In this document: one piece after another, positions 53,939 to 61,952 of the stretch
Position numbering within the stretch: position 1 is the stretch's first letter
Layout: every line of letters begins with the position of its first letter
Position numbers and translations under genes: made by a program
Assembly (NCBI GenBank): GCA_963556045.3
Contig: CAUVYA020000002.1
Span: forward strand, 1,240,001 to 1,304,000
Direction: 5' to 3'
DNA: 64,000 nt
DNA from: UBA4781 sp963556045
GTDB lineage: Bacteria > Chloroflexota > Anaerolineae > Anaerolineales > Anaerolineaceae
Notes under the pieces: model-generated
Seen by the model: only the letters and a program-made list of their open reading frames with translations
Databases searched by the model: none
Told to the model about the DNA's origin: nothing

Positions 53939-53977
53939 GAACAGCCATGTTCCGTAAATACTGGAGCATGGCTGTTC
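53939..53977 (+). promoter_or_regulatory. long hairpin between binding-protein and permease genes
   Basis: GAACAGCCATG (53939-53949) pairs perfectly with 53967-53977, and the helix extends inward by a further four pairs including one G-U. No U tract follows. It lies 18 bases after the binding-protein stop codon. Such a structure probably stabilises the binding-protein message, and the same arrangement is present in the nucleoside transporter operon. Confidence 0.6.
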
Positions 53978-53999
53978 TCTAACGGAAGGAGGTCATTCG

Positions 54000-55004
54000 T
54001 TGAAGGGATATAAAAAGTATTTTCTGAACAAATTAATCTGGTTATTGATCACAACTCTTTTTGCTTTCATCCTGAATTTTTTACTGCCCCGTTTGATGCC
54101 GGGAGACCCGGTGGCAGCCATTGCCGCCAGGATCGCTCAGGGGATGTCCAATTCAACAGGGATGAAAGAGGTCTATCAGCAATATGCTGATCAGTTTGGA
54201 ACCAACAAACCCATCCTCGAGCAGTTTTTCCTTTACGTAACAAACGTATTCCATGGGAATTTTGGTACATCCTTCAGTCAATTTCCCAGACCTGTTTCTG
54301 ACATTATCAGATCTTCTATCACATGGACGGTATGTTTACAATTTCCGGCAATCATAGTCGGTTGGATCATCGGGAACATGCTGGGTGCACTGGCAGCATA
54401 TATCAAACAGGGCTTTGATAAAGTTCTTATGCCGCTGAGTATCTTTGTAAGCAATATACCCGCATTTGGTATGGCGGTCATCTTACTGGTTATTTTTGGG
54501 GTTAATTTTAAATGGTTTCCCACATCAGGGGGATATGGCTACGATCTGATCCCAAACCCCAGCTGGAATTTTGTATGGTCGGTTATTGTGCACTATCAGC
54601 TTCCCTTCTGGTCAATCGTTGCTACAGCAATCGGTGGGCAGGCGATAGGTATGCGTTCCATGTCCATATATGAATTAAATGCAGATTATGTGAAGTACAG
54701 CCGGTTCATGGGTATTAAGGATCGGAAAATCGTTGGTTATGTATTTCGTAACGCCATGCTGCCACAGGTTACCGGTCTGGCATTATCGATCGGTACCATG
54801 GTTGGAGGAGCACTGGTAGCTGAGATCATCTTTAGTTATCCAGGGCTTGGAACCACGCTCCTGAGCGCTATCATGGGGCAAGATTATCCTCTGATCTCTG
54901 CCGTCACATTGATCATTACCATGATGGTGTTATTAGCCAACTTCATTATTGAGATTGTCTATGGGCTGATTGATCCGCGTATTAAAGCAGCGCAATCAGA
55001 TTAG
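54000..55004 (+). CDS. Opp/Dpp-type ABC transporter permease (DppB/OppB-like)
   Basis: The 334-residue membrane protein has six hydrophobic segments and the DppB pattern: LPRLMPGDPVAA near residue 28, and the EAA-like loop ALNADYVKYSRFMGIKDRKIVGYVFRNAMLP that contacts the ATPases. It starts with TTG six bases after AAGGAGGT. It pairs with the second permease 15 bp downstream. Substrate as for the binding protein. Confidence 0.92.
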   Translation: MKGYKKYFLNKLIWLLITTLFAFILNFLLPRLMPGDPVAAIAARIAQGMSNSTGMKEVYQQYADQFGTNKPILEQFFLYVTNVFHGNFGTSFSQFPRPVSDIIRSSITWTVCLQFPAIIVGWIIGNMLGALAAYIKQGFDKVLMPLSIFVSNIPAFGMAVILLVIFGVNFKWFPTSGGYGYDLIPNPSWNFVWSVIVHYQLPFWSIVATAIGGQAIGMRSMSIYELNADYVKYSRFMGIKDRKIVGYVFRNAMLPQVTGLALSIGTMVGGALVAEIIFSYPGLGTTLLSAIMGQDYPLISAVTLIITMMVLLANFIIEIVYGLIDPRIKAAQSD

Positions 55005-55018
55005 GGAAAGATGTTGCC

Positions 55019-56269
55019 ATGAAAAATACACTTCAGCAAGTTTTTCACTCTCGTAAATTTGTAACCGGTTTTTCCATCTTTATGGCGTTGCTGATGCTCG
55101 TACTCGTTTATCCACTCATCATCAAAGATGAACCATTAGAGATCATCGGGCAAGGTACATTTTTTCCACCCGGAATCTATGTAAGTGTTTACGATAGTCT
55201 TCATTCTACAAAATATATTCTGAATCTGGATGATGCCGTGGTTAAAAGAATCGAAAATACATTAGGCGACCAGGAACGCCAGGATATAAAAGATTGGCTT
55301 GTGGCTTATGGCATTCCCGAAGATCAGATCGATATCGATGATACCGAACAGCTGCTCACACAATGGGAAGCAAATTATGATCCTAACACCAGCGTTCCGC
55401 ACATGACGTATGCTCGACAAAGATATTACCAACGGCTCAATGATTCATTATTCGGAATTCTCTCAATAGAGGGAATGATCATCGCTCAATCCAATCCGGA
55501 AACAGGTGAATTGGAGCAGGCTAACACCGTAGAACAATTTGATTATGTAAATATCGGTCAGGTGGTAAATGTAAAAGTATTACCCCTTGGAACAGATAAC
55601 TTTGGCAGAGACGTTTTAACAGAACTGGTAAAAGCTACCGGCGTATCACTGCAGATTGGTTTTATTGCGGGTATCATAGCAACCTTGATCGGGCTGTTCC
55701 TGGGTTTACTATCGGGGTATGTGGGTGGTCTGCTTGATGACATCATCATGTTCATTACCAATCTCTTTACCGTGATCCCTTCTTTCGTATTGCTGATCCT
55801 CATCTCCTTCAGCATCGGTCAGGATAATCGGGGAGCCTCCACCATTGCTGTGGTGATCGGTTTTACATCCTGGGTATGGACTGCCAGAGCAGTACGATCA
55901 CAGGTGATTTCCCTTCGCAATCGCGACCACGTCAATTTATCAAAGCTATCCGGTCATTCCACTTTTCACATCATTCTCAACGATATTCTCCCCTATATCG
56001 CTTCGTATGTGGTCATGGCTTTGATCCTTCAGATTTCATCGGCAATTCTCGCAGAGGCAAGTTTATCCATCCTTGGATTGGGTCCACGTACAACAGAAGT
56101 GCCGACACTGGGTTTGATGATGAACTGGGCGATGATTTACCAGGCACACATTCTCGGGAATTGGTGGGCATATTTCCCGGTACTCGTGGTGATTGCTCTT
56201 ATTACATTTTCGTTGAATTTGATGAATACCGGTCTCGATCAGGTGTTCAATCCGACGTTGAGAGATTAG
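55019..56269 (+). CDS. Opp/Dpp-type ABC transporter permease (DppC/OppC-like)
   Basis: The 416-residue protein has one N-terminal membrane helix, an extracytoplasmic insert of about 140 residues (residues 40-180), and then HPLGTDNFGRDV-like VLPLGTDNFGRDVLTELVKATGVSLQIG, and the permease core with the ATPase-contact loop SQVISLRNRDHVNLSKLSGHSTFHIILNDILP. The insert is longer than in typical DppC (about 300 residues) and may help dock the binding protein. It starts after AGGGAAAG. The ATPase genes follow with an overlap. Confidence 0.9.
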   Translation: MKNTLQQVFHSRKFVTGFSIFMALLMLVLVYPLIIKDEPLEIIGQGTFFPPGIYVSVYDSLHSTKYILNLDDAVVKRIENTLGDQERQDIKDWLVAYGIPEDQIDIDDTEQLLTQWEANYDPNTSVPHMTYARQRYYQRLNDSLFGILSIEGMIIAQSNPETGELEQANTVEQFDYVNIGQVVNVKVLPLGTDNFGRDVLTELVKATGVSLQIGFIAGIIATLIGLFLGLLSGYVGGLLDDIIMFITNLFTVIPSFVLLILISFSIGQDNRGASTIAVVIGFTSWVWTARAVRSQVISLRNRDHVNLSKLSGHSTFHIILNDILPYIASYVVMALILQISSAILAEASLSILGLGPRTTEVPTLGLMMNWAMIYQAHILGNWWAYFPVLVVIALITFSLNLMNTGLDQVFNPTLRD

Positions 56270-56278
56270 GTGATTGAT

Positions 56279-57295
56279 ATGTCAAAAGTGATGCTCGAAG
56301 TACATGAACTTTCCACAAAATATGTCACTCGCTTTCATGAGGATATCTATGCAGTGGATAATGTTTCTCTGAAATGCGAGGAAGGAAAATCTCTAGGCAT
56401 TGCAGGAGAATCTGGCTGCGGAAAATCAACATTAGCACTCAGTCTCATGGGTTATTATTTTGCCCCGCTGCACTATAGCGGTGGGGAAATTGTCATAAAC
56501 GGACAAAATATTTCAAAGATGGATCCTGATGTCATTCGCAGAACAATTCTCGGCAAAGAGATATCCTACATCCCCCAAGCAGCAATGAATGCGCTTAACC
56601 CCACCCAGAGGATCATCAATTTTATTGAAGATGTAATTCAAGCACATCACCCCCAAAAGAATCAAAAAGAAATTTACGAAATCGCCAAGGAAAAGTTTGA
56701 AATCCTGGGACTTCCAAAAGAAGTATTGCAGAAATATCCTGTTGAACTTTCAGGCGGCATGAAACAGCGAACGGTGATTGCAATTTCCGTAATCCTTTCT
56801 CCGAAAATTTTGATTGCTGATGAACCTTCATCTGCCCTGGATGTAACATCGCAGAAAATGGTTATCAAAATGCTGCGGGATTTAATTGAAAAGGGATTCA
56901 TCAAATCGATGATTTTTATCACCCACGAACTTCCACTCCTGTACAATGTTGTGGATGACATCATGGTTATGTATGCGGGTCAGATTGTAGAAAAGGGAAC
57001 GGCACAGGAGGTCGTCTTTGATCCGCTGCATCCCTATTCCAGAGGTCTCATGAGTTCGATCATCGTTCCAGAAAACGGTGTGCGGGATGTTAAATTAACC
57101 GCAATTCCCGGTGTGCCGCCCAACTTAAAAAATCCGCCGCAGGGCTGTCGTTTCGCCGAGCGCTGCAAACTTGTTACCCCCGAATGCATATCGCGTTCTA
57201 TACCCTTACAGGAAATTCAGGGTGAACGCGCTTATCGTTGTATCTTTTCACCAGATTATCTGAGAAAGGTATCTGAAAATGGCGGATGTGAATAA
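56279..57295 (+). CDS. Opp/Dpp-type ABC transporter ATP-binding protein (DppD/OppD-like)
   Basis: The 338-residue ATPase has Walker A GESGCGKST, signature LSGGMKQRTVIAISV, Walker B ILIADEPSSALD, and the oligopeptide-transporter C-terminal motif with the Cys cluster (CRFAERCKLVTPEC) that in the DppD/DppF group can hold a 4Fe-4S centre. The ATG at 56279 follows AGGTGA by five bases; a GTG at 56270 is also in frame. The start lies just after the permease stop, and the second ATPase overlaps by 17 bp. Confidence 0.92.
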   Translation: MSKVMLEVHELSTKYVTRFHEDIYAVDNVSLKCEEGKSLGIAGESGCGKSTLALSLMGYYFAPLHYSGGEIVINGQNISKMDPDVIRRTILGKEISYIPQAAMNALNPTQRIINFIEDVIQAHHPQKNQKEIYEIAKEKFEILGLPKEVLQKYPVELSGGMKQRTVIAISVILSPKILIADEPSSALDVTSQKMVIKMLRDLIEKGFIKSMIFITHELPLLYNVVDDIMVMYAGQIVEKGTAQEVVFDPLHPYSRGLMSSIIVPENGVRDVKLTAIPGVPPNLKNPPQGCRFAERCKLVTPECISRSIPLQEIQGERAYRCIFSPDYLRKVSENGGCE

Positions 57296-58106
57296 ATCAT
57301 GCCTGTGCGGCTCAGGACTTACCAAAATCTATGGAATTGGTCGTCAAAAAAATCTGGCGGTGGATCATATCGATTTTGATTTCCCTCAAGGTGAGGTTAT
57401 TTCAATCGTTGGTGAATCCGGCAGCGGGAAGACAACACTGGCAAAAATGCTGCTGGGTTTGATCAAACCAACCGAGGGCGAAATTTTTTTCCATGGAGAG
57501 AAACGCGATATCAACAACCCAAAGAAGAAAAAAGAATACTGGAAATGCATTCAAGCCATCTTTCAAGACCCATACTCTTCATACAACACATTTAACAAAA
57601 TTGATACGGTGCTTCTTGATTGCATTTATATGCGTGGGGGAAGGAAACTGTCACGTGAAAAGAAAATTGCGCTGATGACTGAAGCTTGCTGTTTTGTGAA
57701 CCTCAAATATGAAGAGTTGACCAATAAGTATCCTTTTGAACTCTCGGGGGGTCAAATGCAGCGTCTGATGATTGCCCGTATTTTCATCTTAAAGCCGCAG
57801 ATCCTGATTGCAGATGAACCTACCTCGATGATCGATGCCTGTTCACGTGCAACAATTTTGGAAATGCTGATGAAATTACGAGAAGATATCGGAATGACCA
57901 TCATTTTCATCACTCATGATATCGGTCTGGCATATTACATCTCAGATAGCGTCTTTATCATGGAGCATGGAAAAATCGTCGAGAGAGGTTCAGCACAGGA
58001 TGTCATTTTGCATCCGAAAGGTGAATACACCCGTCGATTAATCAACGATGTTCCAAAAATCCATGAGGAATGGGACCTGTCTTCGGTTGAATACACAAAG
58101 GAATGA
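57279..58106 (+). CDS. Opp/Dpp-type ABC transporter ATP-binding protein (DppF/OppF-like)
   Basis: The 275-residue ATPase has Walker A GESGSGKTT, signature LSGGQMQRLMIARIF, Walker B ILIADEPTSMIDA and the switch His in IFITHDIG. It lacks the C-terminal Opp/Dpp extension present in its partner, which fits the shorter DppF type found in sugar-specific members of this family. It forms a heterodimer with the upstream ATPase. AAAGG precedes the ATG, inside the end of that gene. Confidence 0.92.
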   Translation: MADVNKSCLCGSGLTKIYGIGRQKNLAVDHIDFDFPQGEVISIVGESGSGKTTLAKMLLGLIKPTEGEIFFHGEKRDINNPKKKKEYWKCIQAIFQDPYSSYNTFNKIDTVLLDCIYMRGGRKLSREKKIALMTEACCFVNLKYEELTNKYPFELSGGQMQRLMIARIFILKPQILIADEPTSMIDACSRATILEMLMKLREDIGMTIIFITHDIGLAYYISDSVFIMEHGKIVERGSAQDVILHPKGEYTRRLINDVPKIHEEWDLSSVEYTKE

Positions 58107-58109
58107 TCT

Positions 58110-58241
58110 ATGACAAAAGCCGAACCATCAAGAATTTTTTCTCAACAGCATTTACGAGCAATTGAACAGAAGGATTATTCATTATACCGGTCGAGACAGA
58201 TCATCCAACTCAATTATATTTTTAAGGAAAAAAACCATTGA
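58110..58241 (+). CDS. small hypothetical protein of 43 residues
   Basis: The ORF begins ATG four bases after the ATPase stop codon, encodes a basic, Gln-rich peptide (MTKAEPSRIFSQQ...YIFKEKNH), and its TGA overlaps the TTG start of the MFS gene. AAGGA is available before the ATG. The tight placement in the operon suggests it is translated, at least as a coupling device, but no family is recognised. It could also be the remnant of a lost gene. Confidence 0.4.
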   Translation: MTKAEPSRIFSQQHLRAIEQKDYSLYRSRQIIQLNYIFKEKNH

Positions 58242-59455
58242 AATCATTGAAGAAGATCGTTAAAGACCCAAATGTAGGCTTGATCCTGCTTTCTTTCATA
58301 GCATTCATTGCACTGGGAATGCCGGATGGCTTGCTGGGGGTGGCATGGCCCTCTATGCGCTCCAGTTTCTCCGTTCCTCTTGATGCGATCGGTATGTTGA
58401 TATCGGCTTCCGTGCTTGGTTACCTGACTTCCAGTTTCCTGAGCGGTCCCTTGATCTCACGTTTGGGGGTGGGAAAAGTCTTGGCGATCAGTTGTTTTTT
58501 AACCGGTATACCACTCATCTTATACACGATCATCCCGGTCTGGTGGCTAGTCGTTTTAATGGGCGTTCTGGGTGGTTTGGGAGCCGGAGCGATCGACGCA
58601 GGTCTCAACAGCTACGTTGCCGCAAATTTTGGGGAAGGTCTCATGCAGTGGCTGCATGCCAGTTACGGAATTGGCATCACCCTCGGTCCTATTATTATGA
58701 CGCTATCTCTTGCCAATATCGGTTCCTGGCAAACAGGATATCGAGTGGTAGGTTGTTTTCAACTTATTCTGTCAGCCTGTTTTACCCTCACTTTGCCAGT
58801 CTGGAAGAAAAAGACCGGCTCAAACAAGGAAGAGGAAAAACTGATAACAGAATATAAAACACCTCTCCTTGAAACCCTGCGGCAACCGCGGGTCTGGCTG
58901 AGCATGCTTCTTTTCTTTCTGTATGTCGGAGCGGAAACATCCATCGGCACATGGGCTTACAGCCTGCTGACAGAATCGCGCGGGGTTGACTCAACCGCAG
59001 CCGGATTCATCACCAGCAGCTACTGGGCAACCTTCACCATCGGTCGCATCATCGCCGGTCTTTTTACAAAAAAAATAGGGGGAAATTCACTTCTACAGGG
59101 AAGTCTTCTGGTTGCTTTGTTCGGCACGCTTCTATTAATGGGCAACCTTTCGGAAATAATGAATCTACTGGCTGTGGCTTTAATCGGTTTTGCCATTGCC
59201 CCCATTTTCCCGGCACTGATGTCCGGCACGAAGAATCGAGTGGGCTCACGCTTTGCCGCCAATACCATAGGAATGCAGATGGCTTCCAGCGGTTTGGGAA
59301 CCGGCTTGATTCCCGGTCTACTGGGCATTCTTGCGCGCCGATTTTCGCTAGAGATCATCCCGATCTGCCTGGTCATCATGTTTGCGGCTTTATTTGGCAT
59401 ATATCGTCTATCGCTGCGGGAAAAAAAGACGATCGATATGGAAGGCACCACATGA
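58238..59455 (+). CDS. MFS sugar permease, FucP-like
   Basis: The 405-residue protein has twelve hydrophobic segments and starts with SFIAFIALGMPDGLLGVAWPSMR, a motif of the FucP/GlcP-type FHS branch of MFS, which imports monosaccharides with protons. Helix regions include the STAAGFITSSYWATFTIGRIIAGLF stretch. In this operon it may import mannose or glucose, or export excess sugar. TTG start at 58238, with AAGGA about ten bases upstream. It overlaps the GH2 gene start by four bases (ATGA). Confidence 0.85.
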   Translation: MKSLKKIVKDPNVGLILLSFIAFIALGMPDGLLGVAWPSMRSSFSVPLDAIGMLISASVLGYLTSSFLSGPLISRLGVGKVLAISCFLTGIPLILYTIIPVWWLVVLMGVLGGLGAGAIDAGLNSYVAANFGEGLMQWLHASYGIGITLGPIIMTLSLANIGSWQTGYRVVGCFQLILSACFTLTLPVWKKKTGSNKEEEKLITEYKTPLLETLRQPRVWLSMLLFFLYVGAETSIGTWAYSLLTESRGVDSTAAGFITSSYWATFTIGRIIAGLFTKKIGGNSLLQGSLLVALFGTLLLMGNLSEIMNLLAVALIGFAIAPIFPALMSGTKNRVGSRFAANTIGMQMASSGLGTGLIPGLLGILARRFSLEIIPICLVIMFAALFGIYRLSLREKKTIDMEGTT

Positions 59456-61935
59456 AAACTCAATCATTATCGGGAAAATGGGAATTTCGTAAGAAGAATG
59501 AGGTGGAATGGCTTCCCGCTCAGGTTCCGGGGGGTGTACATACAGATCTACTGGCGCTGGGTCTTATACCCGATCCGTTCGTTGGCGACAATGAAAAACA
59601 AGTCAGGTGGGTAGCGGAAAGCGACTGGGAATATCATCGTCAATTCTCCATTGACCCCGAGTTAATGGACCAAACCCATATCTGGTTAGTTTGTGATGGG
59701 CTGGATACACTGGCTGCCATCACTTTGAATGGGACTCAATTGGGTACAACCAATAATATGTTCCGCCAGTATCGCTGGGATGTAAAAGCACTTCTCAAGA
59801 CAGGTGAAAATGACCTGTACATTGCCTTCGATTCTCCGGTGCGCTTTATCACCGCACAGCAGACCATACGCTCTATGCCTGGTGTTCCGCACGCAATACC
59901 AGGGGGACCTTATCTTCGGAAAGCACCCTGTCATTTCGGCTGGGATTGGGGTCCTCAACTGCCCCCCATCGGCATCTGGAAAGACATTCGGCTGGAAGGG
60001 TATGAGGGCGCATGTATTGAAGAGATCCATCTCAAACAACATCATTCAGAGGGTCTAGTAACGGTCGAGGCACAGATCAATACTCAAATTTGGGATGAAT
60101 CGCCTTACCTGGCAAGTATACATCTCGTTACCCCAGATGGGCAGATTCTTGAATCAAGTGGAGTGATCACTCAAGAAAAAACATGCGTGTTACAGGTAGA
60201 CGTTCACAATCCACAACTGTGGTGGCCGAACGGTTACGGTTCTCAACCTCTTTATCATATCAGGGTTGATCTACATCAGTCTGACAAGCTGGCGGATCAG
60301 CATGAATACCAGCTCGGATTGCGCACCATTGAACTGCGACAAGAACCTGATGAATGGGGACGATGCTTCACCTTTGTTGTAAACGGTCAGGCAATTTTTG
60401 CGAAAGGTTCTAACTGGATTCCGGCAGATTCTTTCCCAACGCGGATCTCAAATGACAGTGTAGAGAAATTGATCCGTGCTGCGGCAGACACACATCAAAA
60501 CATGATCCGCGTATGGGGCGGCGGATTTTACGAAGACGAACATTTTTATGACCTGTGTGATCGTTTCGGAATTCTGGTCTGGCAGGATTTTATCTTTGCC
60601 TGCAGCGTGTATCCCCTCGATGATGCTGCATTTCTTGAGAACCTTCATAATGAAGTGATAGAAAACATACGCCGTCTGCGTCATCGCGCCAGCCTGGCGT
60701 TGTGGTGCGGCAATAACGAGATCGAATGGGGATGGGTTATCTGGGGTTGGAAAGGACCTGAGTATGAGGATATGAAAATCGCATACGATCAGTTCTTTCA
60801 TCACACTCTCCCATCCTGGTGTGAGACCGAAGATCCCGATCGTGCCTACTGGCCTAGCTCACCGTCGTCAAATGTTCCCTTCGAGGACCCGAATGGACAA
60901 ACACAGGGGGATTCACATTACTGGGATGTCTGGCATGGGCGAAAACCTTTTACAGCGTATCGCAGCCAGTATCCACGCTTCATGAGTGAATTTGGTTTTC
61001 AATCGCTGCCACCGTTAGATACCATCCGTACGTACGCTGAGGAAGCTGACTGGAACATCACTTCCTATATCATGGAACAGCATCAGAAAAACGAAAATGG
61101 CAACGCCTTGATGGTTTCTCAAATGCTGGACTCTTTCCGCCTGCCAAAAGATTTTAAATCACTGGTGTATCTAAGTCTTGTGCTTCAGGCGGAAGGTATC
61201 CGTTACGGGGTGGAACACTGGCGACGTCATCCCAGGCAGGTTTCCGGAATTCTGTACTGGAACCTCAACGATTGCTGGCCGGTCGCATCCTGGTCAAGTC
61301 TGGACTACTACGGTCGCTGGAAAGCGCTTCATTATGCAGCGCGTCGTTTCTACGCCCCTCTTCTGCTTTCCATAGAAGATAAACCACCTGAGATGGATGT
61401 TTTCATTTCCAGCGATTTGCGTGAGCGCTGGGAAGGATCGCTGCACTGGTCACTGGAAACACTGGCAGGTGAAATGCTGCAGGCAGGTGAAGAGCCTGTA
61501 CGTGCGCTGCCATGTGAGGCAGCACCCATTTGCCAGCTTGATTTTTCCAATGCTGTAACTGAAACGAACCGCCGCGATATCGTTTTCACCGCCGAACTCC
61601 GCCAGGGCAAACAAGTTCTCGCCAGGCAGACAGCTTTCTTCGTTCCCACAAAGCATCTCGACCTGACCGATCCGGCGTTGACGGCACAAGTCAAAACCGA
61701 CCAACAGCAAGTGGCTATTCATGTGACAGCACATTCTCTGGCGCGTCAGGTGGAATGTACATTGGAAGATATAGATGTTGTTTTTAGTGACAATTATTTC
61801 GACCTCCCTGCAGGGCGATCTGTTGAGATCAGCGCACCCCTCCCTGCCGGCTGGACAGAATCACAAATAAAAAATGCATTAAGAATCCGCTCTATTTACG
61901 ATTCATACGCACATAAACAAAAAGAAGAGGATTAG
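59452..61935 (+). CDS. GH2 beta-mannosidase
   Basis: The 827-residue enzyme has the GH2 layout: N-terminal sugar-binding beta domain (LSGKWEFRKKNEVEW...VPGGVHTDLL, residues 5-40), immunoglobulin-like middle domain, and a (beta/alpha)8 barrel with acid/base Glu423 in WCGNNEIEWGW and nucleophile Glu513 in RFMSEFGFQSLP. The sequence GWDWGPQLPPIGIW near residue 163 is typical of beta-mannosidases rather than beta-galactosidases. It lacks a signal peptide, so it cleaves imported manno-oligosaccharides inside the cell. GGAAGG lies six bases before ATG. Confidence 0.93.
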   Translation: MKTQSLSGKWEFRKKNEVEWLPAQVPGGVHTDLLALGLIPDPFVGDNEKQVRWVAESDWEYHRQFSIDPELMDQTHIWLVCDGLDTLAAITLNGTQLGTTNNMFRQYRWDVKALLKTGENDLYIAFDSPVRFITAQQTIRSMPGVPHAIPGGPYLRKAPCHFGWDWGPQLPPIGIWKDIRLEGYEGACIEEIHLKQHHSEGLVTVEAQINTQIWDESPYLASIHLVTPDGQILESSGVITQEKTCVLQVDVHNPQLWWPNGYGSQPLYHIRVDLHQSDKLADQHEYQLGLRTIELRQEPDEWGRCFTFVVNGQAIFAKGSNWIPADSFPTRISNDSVEKLIRAAADTHQNMIRVWGGGFYEDEHFYDLCDRFGILVWQDFIFACSVYPLDDAAFLENLHNEVIENIRRLRHRASLALWCGNNEIEWGWVIWGWKGPEYEDMKIAYDQFFHHTLPSWCETEDPDRAYWPSSPSSNVPFEDPNGQTQGDSHYWDVWHGRKPFTAYRSQYPRFMSEFGFQSLPPLDTIRTYAEEADWNITSYIMEQHQKNENGNALMVSQMLDSFRLPKDFKSLVYLSLVLQAEGIRYGVEHWRRHPRQVSGILYWNLNDCWPVASWSSLDYYGRWKALHYAARRFYAPLLLSIEDKPPEMDVFISSDLRERWEGSLHWSLETLAGEMLQAGEEPVRALPCEAAPICQLDFSNAVTETNRRDIVFTAELRQGKQVLARQTAFFVPTKHLDLTDPALTAQVKTDQQQVAIHVTAHSLARQVECTLEDIDVVFSDNYFDLPAGRSVEISAPLPAGWTESQIKNALRIRSIYDSYAHKQKEED

Positions 61936-61952
61936 ATTAACAGGAGAAAAAC

